NCBI GenBank assembly: GCA_034401135.1
Contig: JAWZSP010000009.1
Span: 1,860,001 to 1,924,000, forward strand
Length of the DNA: 64,000 nt
Source of the DNA: Volutella citrinella
Lineage: Eukaryota; Ascomycota; Sordariomycetes; Hypocreales; Nectriaceae
Direction of reading: 5' to 3'
Made by a program: the position numbers and the translations under genes. Shown one piece after another: positions 43,678-52,994 of this stretch (its first letter is position 1; each line of letters opens with the position of its first letter). The notes below the pieces were generated by a model. The model made no database searches and was not told where the DNA came from. It worked only from the letters and a program-made list of their open reading frames with translations.

Positions 43678-45612
43678 ATGGGAGACTTGTCACCCGTGCC
43701 CATGGCAGAAACACACCCCGGCCCTGCCGCCGACTTCATGGCTCTCAATGCCAAGTACACGGCCGAGACCGCCAAACGTGTCCGCCAAGATGGTGCTGCT
43801 CAGTTCGAGGAGCTAAAGACGGCCTCCTCTGAGCGACTTCGCAAGCTCGAACCAGACCCGTGGGTCGACCATGAAGCTCTGAATGCTCAACCGCCAAATT
43901 TGAAGGACGGCGATGATGTCAAGATACTCATTCTCGGCGCTGGCTATGGCGGTCTTCTCTACGCCATCCGTTTCGTCCAGCAAGGCGTGAAGCCTTCGGA
44001 TATTCGCCTCGTCGACGCCGCGGGAGGCTTTGGTGGTACCTGGTGGTGGAATCGGTATCCCAACCTCATGTGTGACACCGAGGCCTACACATATCTGCCC
44101 TTGTTGGAGGAGACAGGCTTCATCCCCAAGCATCGCTACTCTTATGGCCCCGAGCTCCGAGAGTATGCTAATGTCATGGCTGCCAAGTGGGATCTCACTG
44201 ATAAGGGAGTCTTCCGCTCCCAAATCAACAGCTACAAGTGGGATGATTCCACCAGACGATGGCTAGTGGACATTCACCAGGAGAGAGGGCCAGGCGCGGA
44301 GCCTATTGACATGGCTGTGCGGTCACAATTTGTCGTTGTCGCCAACGGCGTGCTCAATTTCCCCAAGGTGCCCAAGAATCTTGCCGCTTTCGAAGGCGAG
44401 ATGACACACACGGCGCGATTCGACTATAGTATCACAGGTGGCTCACCCGAGAACCAATCTCTGACCAAGCTCAAGGACAAGCGAGTCGGCATCATCGGTA
44501 CGGGTGCCACTGCGATCCAGCTGGTCCCCGCCATCGCCAAATGGGCCAAAGAGCTTTACGTCTTCCAGCGAACCCCTTCGAGCGTCGGTGTGAGGAACCA
44601 GCAGGAGACGAAGCCCGAGGAGTGGGCCAAGATGACTGGTGAGCCAGGATGGTATAAGCGTCGCCTCAAGAACTTCTGCGCCACGATGTCGAGGGAACCA
44701 GGAGTCGTTGATGAAGTCCAGGATGGATGGACCCGTGTATCAACGTACCGAGCGCTCATCGGTGGCCACCACGCAGAGCCCATCACGATGGAAGGTGTCC
44801 AGGCCCATATCGCTGGTTTTCTGGCAGAAGACGCACCGCTTACCAACGCCTTGCGCCAACGCGTCGATGATGTCGTCACGGACAAGAAGACGGCCGAGGC
44901 GCTGAAGGCATGGTATCCGTCGTGGTGCAAGCGGCCTACTTTCCACGACGACTACCTGCGTGCCTACAATCAGCCCAATGTCCATCTCGTCGACACCGAA
45001 GGTAAGGGAGTTGAAAAGGCCACCCCGACAGGACTCGTCGCCCAGGGCAAGGAGTATCCTCTCGACGTGGTGATTCTTGCCACAGGATACCGCTCCCCGG
45101 GACAGGGTGCTGGAGAGCCCAGTGCCATGTCGTCCATGACTCTCCTCGGTAAGGGCGGAGTTGACATGGCAGCCAGATGGAACGCCCTTGGGCCGTCGAC
45201 CCTGCACGGCGTCATCTGCCACGACTTCCCCAATCTCTTCCTCTCCGGCCCAATGCAATCCGGAGCATCGTCCAACTTTGCATACGTCCAGGACGTCATG
45301 TCCGAGCACTGTGCCTACATCGTGGCCGAAGCTCTCAAGAGGGCGGGTAGCGAGAATGCTGACAAGGTCCTCATCGAGGGCACCCAGGAAGGCGAGGACT
45401 ACTGGGCCCGCCTCCTCTTGTCCCGGGCAGCCTACCTGGCTGGTGTTGGCGTTTGCGGACCCGGATACATCAACAATGAGGGTGATCACGGGGAGGACCG
45501 GCAAAAGTTGGCTCGAGGTGTGCCTGATCCGGAGGGGATGAATGCATATACCAAGAAGCTTGAGGAATGGCGAAAGGAGGGCAGCTTGAAGTATGTGAAT
45601 GTAACCTGGTAG
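43678..45612 (+). CDS. Type I Baeyer-Villiger monooxygenase
   Basis: Single exon, 644 residues from the ATG at 43678; the frame opens upstream only at ATT. FAD motif GAGYGG at 87-92, then FGGTWWWNRYP at 118-128, the BVMO fingerprint FEGEMTHTARFD at 238-249, NADPH motif GTGATA at 274-279 and ATGYRS in the C-terminal half. The fingerprint FxGxxxHxxxW has Phe248 in place of Trp. The long N-terminal extension (about 80 residues) is common in the cyclopentadecanone/cycloalkanone subgroup. The enzyme inserts oxygen next to a ketone, giving ester or lactone, using FAD, NADPH and O2. It sits beside the cyclase-family hydrolase, MFS carrier and regulator, so a role in breakdown or modification of a cyclic ketone is likely. 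Confidence 0.92.
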   Translation: MGDLSPVPMAETHPGPAADFMALNAKYTAETAKRVRQDGAAQFEELKTASSERLRKLEPDPWVDHEALNAQPPNLKDGDDVKILILGAGYGGLLYAIRFVQQGVKPSDIRLVDAAGGFGGTWWWNRYPNLMCDTEAYTYLPLLEETGFIPKHRYSYGPELREYANVMAAKWDLTDKGVFRSQINSYKWDDSTRRWLVDIHQERGPGAEPIDMAVRSQFVVVANGVLNFPKVPKNLAAFEGEMTHTARFDYSITGGSPENQSLTKLKDKRVGIIGTGATAIQLVPAIAKWAKELYVFQRTPSSVGVRNQQETKPEEWAKMTGEPGWYKRRLKNFCATMSREPGVVDEVQDGWTRVSTYRALIGGHHAEPITMEGVQAHIAGFLAEDAPLTNALRQRVDDVVTDKKTAEALKAWYPSWCKRPTFHDDYLRAYNQPNVHLVDTEGKGVEKATPTGLVAQGKEYPLDVVILATGYRSPGQGAGEPSAMSSMTLLGKGGVDMAARWNALGPSTLHGVICHDFPNLFLSGPMQSGASSNFAYVQDVMSEHCAYIVAEALKRAGSENADKVLIEGTQEGEDYWARLLLSRAAYLAGVGVCGPGYINNEGDHGEDRQKLARGVPDPEGMNAYTKKLEEWRKEGSLKYVNVTW

Positions 45613-45858
45613 TTTTGGAAGCAGAGACAATTCTTAGAACCGACAACACCGTCGTTGACTCTCTACACTGAATCCAGACAGCAATATGATGGTGTCTAAC
45701 AAGCTAGGCTTCGTGTTGAGTTTCCCCATTGAGCATCATCGCAGCAACTTGACAGCACACAATTTATGACGAGCATGCAATTATGCAAAGGCAAGCAGCA
45801 GTGTACTAAAAATGCGCAGCTCCACACTAAACATCGGTGGAAAAAAGTGGCAAAAGGC

Positions 45859-45866
45859 AAAAAAAA
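45859..45866 (-). terminator. Pol III T8 terminator of the tRNA
   Basis: Eight A on the plus strand (T8 on the minus strand) begin 4 bases after the tRNA 3' end, as expected for RNA polymerase III. More T runs follow. Confidence 0.8.
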
Positions 45867-45869
45867 GAG

Positions 45870-45987
45870 TGGACACGAGGGGAATCGAACCCCTGACCTC
45901 TCGAAATCCCTGGAACACCTGAACAGCGGAGCTGATCAATTGGTGAGCCGATGCGGATCGAGCATTATACCACTAAACCACGCGCCC
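45870..45987 (-). tRNA. tRNA-Ala(CGC)-like with 46-nt intron
   Basis: Acceptor stem GGGCGCG (45987-45981) pairs with CGTGTCC (45877-45871), with two G-U pairs. One is G3-U70, the identity element of tRNA-Ala; position 73 is A. The A box reads TGGTTTAGTGG and the B box GGTTCGATTCC, a full match. T arm AGGGG/CCCCT is paired. Anticodon stem CTCGA/TCGAG pairs around a 53-nt segment, so 46 nt are intron at the standard place after position 37, and the anticodon reads CGC. The mature RNA is 72 nt. Position 33 is C instead of the near-invariant U, so a decayed copy is possible. Confidence 0.75.
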
Positions 45988-46821
45988 AGCTTGTGATGTC
46001 AGCCTCCAAGATAATTGCGTACATATCCCTGCAAGCCCGTGGCTAGCTGTTGTGCATTCCACATTTGAAGCAGCTGAGAACTTGTTCGCGACGCGACCCA
46101 AAGAGACACCTGTATTTGCAACCTTGTAAGTTCATGCATTCTTTTTTAATATGCTTAATAAGTTTTTACAGCTTCCACCTTCCCACCCATCGCCCTATCT
46201 TGAACAATTTGTTGAGAACCCTTTGTTTGGGTACACATATCACACAATCCGTGTTCTCCTTCAGTACGTCGCAAGAGTAGTTAATCCAGCGCATCCTTCA
46301 CAACACTTACTATTCAGAATCACAGGCAAGATGCGACTGATTATAATCCATATTCGCTTTGCATTATTCACTACCCCTTCACCTCGCTTAAGTTAGCCTA
46401 CCTGCTCTTGAGGCTTGACCAAATGGCTCAATATCGGTGTGAGATACCCTAAGCCTCGGCCTGTGGCTGGAGCTCCTCCCACCGCCACATCCTCCAACGC
46501 TTTGGCGCCCCACAACCACCCGTTTCATTTCCTCGTATCTATTTTGGTCCATTGCAGGCTGTGCATATCGGCGCGTTGGTCAGACTCGCTCTTGACGCCG
46601 GAAAAAAGAAAGACACCTGCTGGTGGCACAGTCAACCATGAAACGGGCGCTTCACTGTCTCGTTGATGAGTTGGCCGGCCAAAAACGTTGATGGTCTAAA
46701 GTCTAAGGAAACACATATTGATGTCTTCCTGACACCCACTGGCCAGCAGCAGAATACAATCTCCAAGCAATCTTCGTTGAATATTTCCTCAAAACCCCAA
46801 AAGTGCACTCCAATGATCGTA
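45988..46821. other. Intergenic region, no gene seen
   Basis: About 830 bp upstream of the tRNA and downstream of the WSC gene. Short open frames near 46050-46396 have no features. Confidence 0.45.
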
Positions 46822-47472
46822 TTACAGGTTGGCAACGCCCATAGCAGCAGCAGCAGCAACAGCGAAGGCGCTTCCGGCGATGGCTCCGTAGTTGAGGCCG
46901 TTGACCCCGTTGGCGGGAACAGAAATTGTCTGGGACGGCCCGGGAGCGTCCTGCTTTTGAGTAGTGTTGCTAGCAGGCGGAGGAGTAGCGATCGGGGTCT
47001 TGGTCTCGGGGACGTTGCCAGAGGTCTTGGTCGGGCTGGCTTGGTTGGTGCCGGAAGCGCTTCCGGCGTACTCGGGCACATCGATTTTGACGCCCAGGTT
47101 GTAGACAGAGAAGATGCCGCCCAGCCCTCCACAGGCCTCGTTTGGATACCCGGCGCAAGGGTAGTTACACTTGCTGTCGTCGAGGAGGAAACTCTTGGCG
47201 GGATACGCTTTGCCGCAGTAGCAGTTGAAGGTACTAGTTGCCATGACGGTGTATCCCTCGTCCTGCTTCAAGCAGGCCTGGTAGCAGCTGCCGCTGGAGG
47301 CATAGTCCAGCTTAATCTTGAGCAGATGGGACGCGTCCGAGTAGCATCCTTGAGACTTCATCGTGCCGGCCACGGGTTGCTCTTTGGGTGGTTGCAAGTC
47401 AGTCTTGGCGAGAACCTGGAGGGATTGGAGGCTGGTCACGAGAGCCAGCCCTTGCATCGTGGTAAACTTCAT
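46822..47472 (-). CDS. WSC-domain cell-surface protein
   Basis: Single exon, 216 residues from the ATG at 47472; the longer open frame upstream reads through the leader. A signal peptide (residues 1-19) is followed by a WSC domain at about 35-125 with the Cys pattern CYSD, CYQAC, FNCYCG, CNYPCAGYPNEACGG (shown in pieces) ending in FSVYNLG. WSC domains bind carbohydrate. A Ser/Thr/Pro-rich segment of about 70 residues follows, then a hydrophobic Ala-rich tail (SAFAVAAAAAMGVA) that fits a GPI signal, with NYG or a nearby small residue as possible omega site. It is likely a wall-linked surface protein. It diverges from the SDR at 48226. Confidence 0.87.
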   Translation of the reverse strand: MKFTTMQGLALVTSLQSLQVLAKTDLQPPKEQPVAGTMKSQGCYSDASHLLKIKLDYASSGSCYQACLKQDEGYTVMATSTFNCYCGKAYPAKSFLLDDSKCNYPCAGYPNEACGGLGGIFSVYNLGVKIDVPEYAGSASGTNQASPTKTSGNVPETKTPIATPPPASNTTQKQDAPGPSQTISVPANGVNGLNYGAIAGSAFAVAAAAAMGVANL

Positions 47473-48225
47473 GGCGACGGTATTGTGATGGTGTTGTTGA
47501 CGTGATAGAAATGCGGAAAAAGCAGCAGGTGATGAGTTTTCGAGGAGAGGAAGACAGCAGCGAGTGAACGAAACACTGCCTGTTTTAATGTTCTTGATGC
47601 CAAGGCTGGCACTATACTGGCGACACTGCGCCTCCTGCGGACGAAATTGGGCTGATGTCAGAACCTTTTTGGAAGAAGCATGGCACTGCGCTCGCCAACA
47701 CAGCCTAGCAAGGGGGAAACAAGAATTGCGGGCCCTGGTTGCTGGGATTCGATCCTTCCGCCCCCACTGTTGAGGCCATCCCTCCCGCAACGCCAGCTGG
47801 CCCGGTCGCGTTTTATTTTTGGCGATGGTATTTCGCGAACACTGAAAAGCAACAGGTCGGCAGTCTGGGGAGAATGGGGAAGAAAAAACCCGGAGCTTTC
47901 TCAACGTCTTGGATTTCTATGTTCTGATATTGTTCTGGGGCACAACATGTTCAGCTGGGTGCTGGATCAAAGATTGTGGAGTGAACAGGCCAGACTTGTC
48001 GCCTGTAGGAGCTGACTGGTGCTTGGTGAGCTCGACTAGTCCATCCTTCCGGCCCACGTCATTTGATTTTGGCATGTGTCCATCTGGACTTCTCGCAGTC
48101 TACCTCTTCATGATATTTATCATTCTCGCCACATCCACTACCTCCAGTCCCTCGGGCCTTTTTCATCTCAACTTGCAACATATGCAGACGACTATCCCTT
48201 TCCTCCATCAGACGAAACTGGAGTC
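47473..48225. other. Divergent promoter region, WSC protein and SDR
   Basis: 753 bp; no gene supported. The open frame upstream of the SDR start continues to 48076 but lacks family similarity. Confidence 0.45.
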
Positions 48226-49293
48226 ATGCTGTCGCTCACCTCCATCATCACTAGGCCGCTTGGTCTGTTGAGCCATTTCCTCATGAACCCCGTCCTGACA
48301 GGGTCATGTCTCGCTTTGATCACTTTTGGTCCCGCCAGCCTGGTCCAGCCCTTCTTTCAACACCTCTCCGCTCTTGGCATCACCAGGCCAGGGCCATGCC
48401 AAGCAGTGCTTGCGGCTGCGCTGTTTGTATCTCTCATCAGGGTCGCCAACCGAATCTTGAGCGGCTATGCGCTCAACAACTGGTCGCTCTCCGCAAGGTC
48501 AACGTGGACCTGGTCTGAAGAAATCGCAGTTGTCACTGGTGGCTGCAGTGGCATCGGCAAGGCGATCGCTCTTGGTTTGGCCGCCGAGGGCATAACCGTG
48601 GCCATAATCGATATCCTGGAATGCCCCGACGATTTGGCCTCTGTTCGAAACATCAAGCATTGGAAGTGCAACCTAACGGACCCGGAAGCAGTGACCCGAA
48701 CAGCTCAGGCAATACAAAAGACTCTTGGACAACCCTCCATCCTTGTGCAGAACGCGGGTGTTGGGAAACCCGGCACGATACTTGGCCTCCCTACCGGGTA
48801 TATCCAGACTGTTTTCAGTGTCAACGTCCTCTCCCTGTTCTACACGACAAAAGAATTCCTCCCGTATATGATTTCCGAGAACAAGGGCCACATTGTCACC
48901 ATCGGAAGCGCATCTTCGTACACAGCAATGGCCGCCAGCGTTCCCTACTGCGCATCAAAATCTGCCGTGTCTGCTTTCAACGAGGGCCTGCGGCTTGAAC
49001 TGAAGCACGTCTACGACGCTCCCGGGGTCATGGCCACGGAAGTCAACCCCATGTGGACAAAGACGAGTATGACGGACGAGTTACAGGACAACATCGGGGA
49101 GATGCTTTCATGTGAAGATGTGGCACGGCCTGTCGTCGAGCAGATTCTCAGTGGCAAGGGCGGCCATGTTTTCATTCCGGGCTATGTTGGCGGGACTCCG
49201 TTTCTTCGGGTCTTGCCCAGCTGGCTGCAGGAGTACATCAGAGATATGTTTTCCAAGATGTCGACTGCTTTTATCCGTCCACACAGCGAATGA
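48226..49293 (+). CDS. Membrane-anchored SDR (retinol-dehydrogenase-like)
   Basis: Single exon, 355 residues from the ATG at 48226. One or two hydrophobic segments in residues 10-80 (SCLALITFGPASLVQPF and AVLAAALFVSLIRVA) should anchor it, probably to ER or lipid droplets. The SDR domain shows TGGCSGIG from residue 104, NAGVG at 176-180, Ser228/230 in IGSASS and YCASK with Tyr241 and Lys245. AIID after strand 2 places an acidic Asp for NAD(H) preference. The type is close to 17-beta-hydroxysteroid or retinal dehydrogenase (DHRS/SDR16C) enzymes that act on lipids. Substrate unknown. No clear functional link to neighbours is seen. Confidence 0.87.
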   Translation: MLSLTSIITRPLGLLSHFLMNPVLTGSCLALITFGPASLVQPFFQHLSALGITRPGPCQAVLAAALFVSLIRVANRILSGYALNNWSLSARSTWTWSEEIAVVTGGCSGIGKAIALGLAAEGITVAIIDILECPDDLASVRNIKHWKCNLTDPEAVTRTAQAIQKTLGQPSILVQNAGVGKPGTILGLPTGYIQTVFSVNVLSLFYTTKEFLPYMISENKGHIVTIGSASSYTAMAASVPYCASKSAVSAFNEGLRLELKHVYDAPGVMATEVNPMWTKTSMTDELQDNIGEMLSCEDVARPVVEQILSGKGGHVFIPGYVGGTPFLRVLPSWLQEYIRDMFSKMSTAFIRPHSE

Positions 49294-49408
49294 AGGACAC
49301 TGAAGGCGACGGCGACTTCCATCCGTCGACCCATGAATGAATGACAAGGCGTGCTACGATATGGTATAGCGATGGACGGTTAATGTGGTTCATTTGTACT
49401 TTGCTTAA

Positions 49409-50893
49409 TTAAATGATAATAGGGCTGTCAAAGGTTTCTGCCAGGTCAAACCAGCTTACCAACGTGCCCGCCAGCCTTTCCTCCCACACGCGATCGATGA
49501 AGGCCACATATCGTAAGACGAGGTGCTTGTTATCTTCAAAGGGTGCCAACTGAGGAAACAACGGGATCGCATCTTCCTTTGCCTCCATTGCCGCGACTAG
49601 GAGCGGGAGCCCAACAGGTATGCCTATCAACTCATCCGGAGCCCACGACACAAACGCAGAGATGTCGGAGGTGATGGCTAGGGCCTGAAGATAGGCCTCT
49701 TCGTCTTTTTCCCCAAAGGGGTGTCGTAGTCTGTGTATAAATAGCAGCACTGCCAGGCGGTAAAGTCGGGCCTGTAACGCCATGGAAGCAATCTCCAGAG
49801 GGAGGAACCTGGAGGAGAGGTCGGGTGGAAGCGTGGGCTCCCATTTGCTGACCCGGTCTGCAATATCTTTGTACACATCCTCGCCTGTCTGACTAGGGTT
49901 GTGTTTCTCTCGGTAGCTGTATTCGCACAGCTCCTGGAGTAGGGGTAGAAGCGACCAGCATAGGCCAACTTGCCGGTCAATGATCAACCGAGTCTGCGGG
50001 GGGATTATCCAGCTCGGCATCTGGCGGCGCACCATTGACTCGACCGTGTCCATCATGACGGGTGTGACGGTGATGGGGTCCAGCCGCTGGTCGAGCAGCA
50101 ACCAGCTGTAGTAGGGCGCCGTGGCCAGCAGCGCGTTGCGGATGATGGAGTGAGCCGTGGTGCAGACGGTCATGAGGTGGTAGGTATACAGGATCTGGGC
50201 CAGCTGGAGCATGGCGGCGGCGTCCTCCATCGGCACCCTGTCCTTGCTGGCGAAGATCTGGAGGCAGTCCCTGCCCGGGGTGATGTCGACGTCCTGCAGG
50301 GCCTTTTTCCGGTCCTGGCCCCAGTCCCAGAGCGTGAAGGCGGCGCCGTAGGCCTGCAGCATGGCGCCGTCGGCGTACTGGATGTTGTTCCAGATGGCGT
50401 CCTGGAAGGCGACGGCGAAGCTGGGGCCAATCATGAAGTGCCGGTGGAAGCGGTAGAACATCTTTTTGTCCTTGAGGACGTGGACGGCAGGGGCCATGGG
50501 GTAGTCGAAGAACATCTGCCGCTGCGGGCGCTGGAGCGGGTGCTGGAGCTGGGTGTGCTGCATGGCGTGCTGCACCACCTGCATGAACTGGCGCTGCTGC
50601 GACAGGCCCTGGCCCTCACTGGCAGCGGCGGCGGCATCCTTCGTCTTGGGCTTCGGCTTGGGCTTGGGCTTGGGCTTGGGCCGCACTGCGATGCGCTCCT
50701 TCTCCTTCTTCCCGTCAAAGCAGATGATGCTGCACGACCCAAAGGGCTGCGGCTTAGCAGCTGGCCGACGCCCCAGGCGCTGCCGCGGCCGCGTGATGCA
50801 TCGCTCGCCCTTGGCTGCGCATCGGCGGCACTGGCTGGCGCCTTCGTCGTACAGGCACTTCTCCTTGCGCCTGTAGCAGAGGTCGCACGACAT
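49409..50893 (-). CDS. Zn2Cys6 transcription factor with N-terminal zinc cluster
   Basis: Single exon, 494 residues, ATG at 50893. The zinc cluster starts at residue 3: C3-X2-C6-X6-C13-X8-C22-X2-C25-X6-C32, with a basic stretch RQRLGRRPAAK after it. Residues about 70-86 are KPKPKPKPKPKPK, a simple repeat encoded by TTGGGC units. A Gln-rich segment follows (QRQFMQVVQHAMQHTQLQ). The remainder is an all-alpha regulator middle region similar to other short fungal factors. The zinc cluster so close to the start invites a check for an upstream exon; I found none that is convincing. Targets are unknown. Confidence 0.85.
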   Translation of the reverse strand: MSCDLCYRRKEKCLYDEGASQCRRCAAKGERCITRPRQRLGRRPAAKPQPFGSCSIICFDGKKEKERIAVRPKPKPKPKPKPKTKDAAAAASEGQGLSQQRQFMQVVQHAMQHTQLQHPLQRPQRQMFFDYPMAPAVHVLKDKKMFYRFHRHFMIGPSFAVAFQDAIWNNIQYADGAMLQAYGAAFTLWDWGQDRKKALQDVDITPGRDCLQIFASKDRVPMEDAAAMLQLAQILYTYHLMTVCTTAHSIIRNALLATAPYYSWLLLDQRLDPITVTPVMMDTVESMVRRQMPSWIIPPQTRLIIDRQVGLCWSLLPLLQELCEYSYREKHNPSQTGEDVYKDIADRVSKWEPTLPPDLSSRFLPLEIASMALQARLYRLAVLLFIHRLRHPFGEKDEEAYLQALAITSDISAFVSWAPDELIGIPVGLPLLVAAMEAKEDAIPLFPQLAPFEDNKHLVLRYVAFIDRVWEERLAGTLVSWFDLAETFDSPIII

Positions 50894-52072
50894 TTGGTCC
50901 TCCCGGTTCGAGCCTCGACGCGGCCCTGCGCGCGAGAGTCGCTTTGGTGGGATTTCGTCTCGCGATTAATTATTTTTCCAAGTTCAACCTTTAACCCCTG
51001 GTCGCGCACCAGCTGACGGGGATCTTATCTTGGGCCCCCGACCGCGGTGTTGGTCCGAGTTTTGCTTACATAACCCGGATTCGGGATTCGTCAATGTGCG
51101 AGAAATCGCCGTTTCATCTGTTGTTGACTCCGTCTTGATGCTACTGCGTGTGTCAGCCTATCTGTCAGCCTGGTTCCTATGTAAATAACGCCAATGCGCT
51201 GTAAGCACGCGATACTGGAAATATGTAAACAAAAGTCCCAAGTAATAGGTTCGAGGACAATTTGACTTGCTCAGCCAGATAGTGGCATGGACGCTCCATC
51301 GGCGGACTCTCGGGCCGCCGAGCCGAGGACCAGCGACGATGCACAGGCCGCCATTGGCTTGAATGACGACTTCTATCTCCAGACTGTGGCGCCTTCGTCA
51401 TCGCCCACTGTATTTTCTACCATTTAAATTAATACCGTTCTGTTGCCGCGAATACCCGATTTCCGCTCCTCGAACAGTGTGGTCAGATTATGTGCGTCTC
51501 TCTTGTAATCTGTAATCGTGGTGATGCTGTTGGTGCTTACCATGTCAGACCACCCACCAGATGACTCCAGCGACGGCGACCTAGCCCCATTCTCAGCACA
51601 TTAATCACACCCATTGTGAAAAAATTGTCATTTCTCTCCTCGGGTAGTTGGAAAGGTTTCAGAGGTTCTCGGAACTCCAAGTGGTGATTTGCATCAACCA
51701 TGTCCAGTTTGTCCCCTGCCCTGTCAGGACTCAGCTCCCTGGTCGGCTCCCAGACTGCCCATGCGCAGGCCAAGGCCCCCTGCCACAACCATAAGTCTCC
51801 CTCCTCTCACAAAAGCCTCACGATCTCTCAGAAGTGAGACGTGACTTCCGCCCGCGAACATACAACTACGCAACTCCTACTATGTTCACCATGACGCCTG
51901 GGAGCTGGCCAATCAGAGCCAGTGCATTGGGCCTTCTCAATGACATAAGCAAACTACCCGCCGAAACCGCACCAGCTCGCGTCACGGCTTCAGCTCTCGA
52001 TTCCGTTCAGCATCCCCAGATACCATCCCTGCAGCGATAACGAGAACCTTCCTCCTGCCCCCCCGTCTATCG
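50894..52072. other. Divergent promoter region with a small open frame
   Basis: About 1.2 kb between the Zn2Cys6 factor and the Nudix gene. An ATG-started frame of 46 codons lies at 51287-51427 (see the separate entry). Nothing else stands out. Confidence 0.45.
51287..51427 (+). other. Small ORF, 46 codons, status unsure
   Basis: ATG at 51287 to TAA at 51425-51427. The peptide has ordinary amino-acid use and is Ala/Ser/Asp-rich (MDAPSADSRAAEPRTSDD...). No family is recognised. It could be a real small protein, a first exon whose partner I cannot find, or chance. Confidence 0.2.
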
Positions 52073-52795
52073 ATGCACCTTTTTAGAAGCCGCCCATCTC
52101 CCCGTCATCTTGCATCAGCTCTGCGGCGCAACCCCGCCCTCTTCGCCTCAACCCCCAGCCGGCCATTCACCATGTCGCAGCCCACCCAGGAGCCCGCCAT
52201 CACCAAAATCTCGGAGCTTGCCTCAAACGAAGCCCGATGGATCACCCTCAAGAAGATTGAGTACGTCGACCAGGTCGGCACCTCGCGCACCTGGGAGGTG
52301 GCGACCCGCAAGACGCGCGGCAAGGCTGGCGTCGACGCGGTGGCCATGGGCAACATCCTGCTGCACCCCTCGCGCCCGCCCTCGACCATGATTGTCATCC
52401 AGTACCGGCCCCCGCTGGACGCCTACACCGTCGAGTGGCCCGCCGGTCTCATTGACGCCGAGGAGACGGCCGAGCAGGCCGCCGTGCGCGAGTTTAAGGA
52501 GGAGACGGGCTACGAATGCCGCGTACTCAGTGTGAGCCCCGTCCAGGCTGCTGACCCGGGCATGACAAACGCCAACATGCAGCTCGTCATGGTGGAGGCC
52601 GATCTGGGCGAGGGCGATGAGTTGCCCGAGCAGCGTCTGGATGATGGAGAGCGCATCGAGCGCGTCGTCGTTCCGCTGGCCGAGTTCTACGACCGCCTGG
52701 TCGAGTACACCAAGAAGCCCCGGTTTGTTGTGGCCGCGAAGCTCTTCCACTTTGCTGCCGGCATGCAGTTTGCACAGACGCAGAAGTACTTTTAA
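52073..52795 (+). CDS. Nudix hydrolase, ADP-ribose pyrophosphatase type
   Basis: Single exon, 240 residues. The Nudix box GX5EX7REUXEEXGU is complete: Gly125, Glu131, Arg139-Glu140, Glu143-Glu144 and Gly146. An upstream block EWPAGLID with DAGIxx-type QAADPGMT, and the PxxAPGMT-like motif, fit the YSA1-type ADP-sugar pyrophosphatases, which hydrolyse ADP-ribose to AMP and ribose-5-phosphate. Residues 1-33 are basic and Ser/Arg-rich and may be a mitochondrial presequence; a second ATG at residue 34 (MSQPTQE) could make a cytosolic form, a known pattern of dual start use in fungi. Start choice is open. Confidence 0.9.
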   Translation: MHLFRSRPSPRHLASALRRNPALFASTPSRPFTMSQPTQEPAITKISELASNEARWITLKKIEYVDQVGTSRTWEVATRKTRGKAGVDAVAMGNILLHPSRPPSTMIVIQYRPPLDAYTVEWPAGLIDAEETAEQAAVREFKEETGYECRVLSVSPVQAADPGMTNANMQLVMVEADLGEGDELPEQRLDDGERIERVVVPLAEFYDRLVEYTKKPRFVVAAKLFHFAAGMQFAQTQKYF

Positions 52796-52994
52796 ATAGA
52801 CGAAAGCATGGCGCAAACCCTTCATGAATGCAAATGAACAGCATCACTGATCCCACACGTGGATATATCAGGGATTCAACGTCGCATAGCATTATTGTAT
52901 TAAATTATTCAAGAAATCGAGACCACGCTCAAGGCACACCATCCTGTATTCATATTCCATGACCGTCCCATTCTGCCGCCTCCAACATCCTCCG

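Noticed and set aside
37821..45612. Classic secondary-metabolite cluster
   Set aside because: No polyketide synthase, peptide synthetase, terpene synthase or prenyltransferase is present in the window, so the BVMO group is better read as catabolic or tailoring only.
44740..45630. 296-residue open frame on the minus strand
   Set aside because: Antisense to the BVMO and without a domain.
46663..47505. 280-residue open frame on the plus strand
   Set aside because: Antisense to the WSC gene, whose signal peptide and Cys pattern are clear.
50150..51016. 288-residue open frame on the plus strand
   Set aside because: Antisense to the Zn2Cys6 gene; His/Gly/Leu-rich composition is a GC-bias product.
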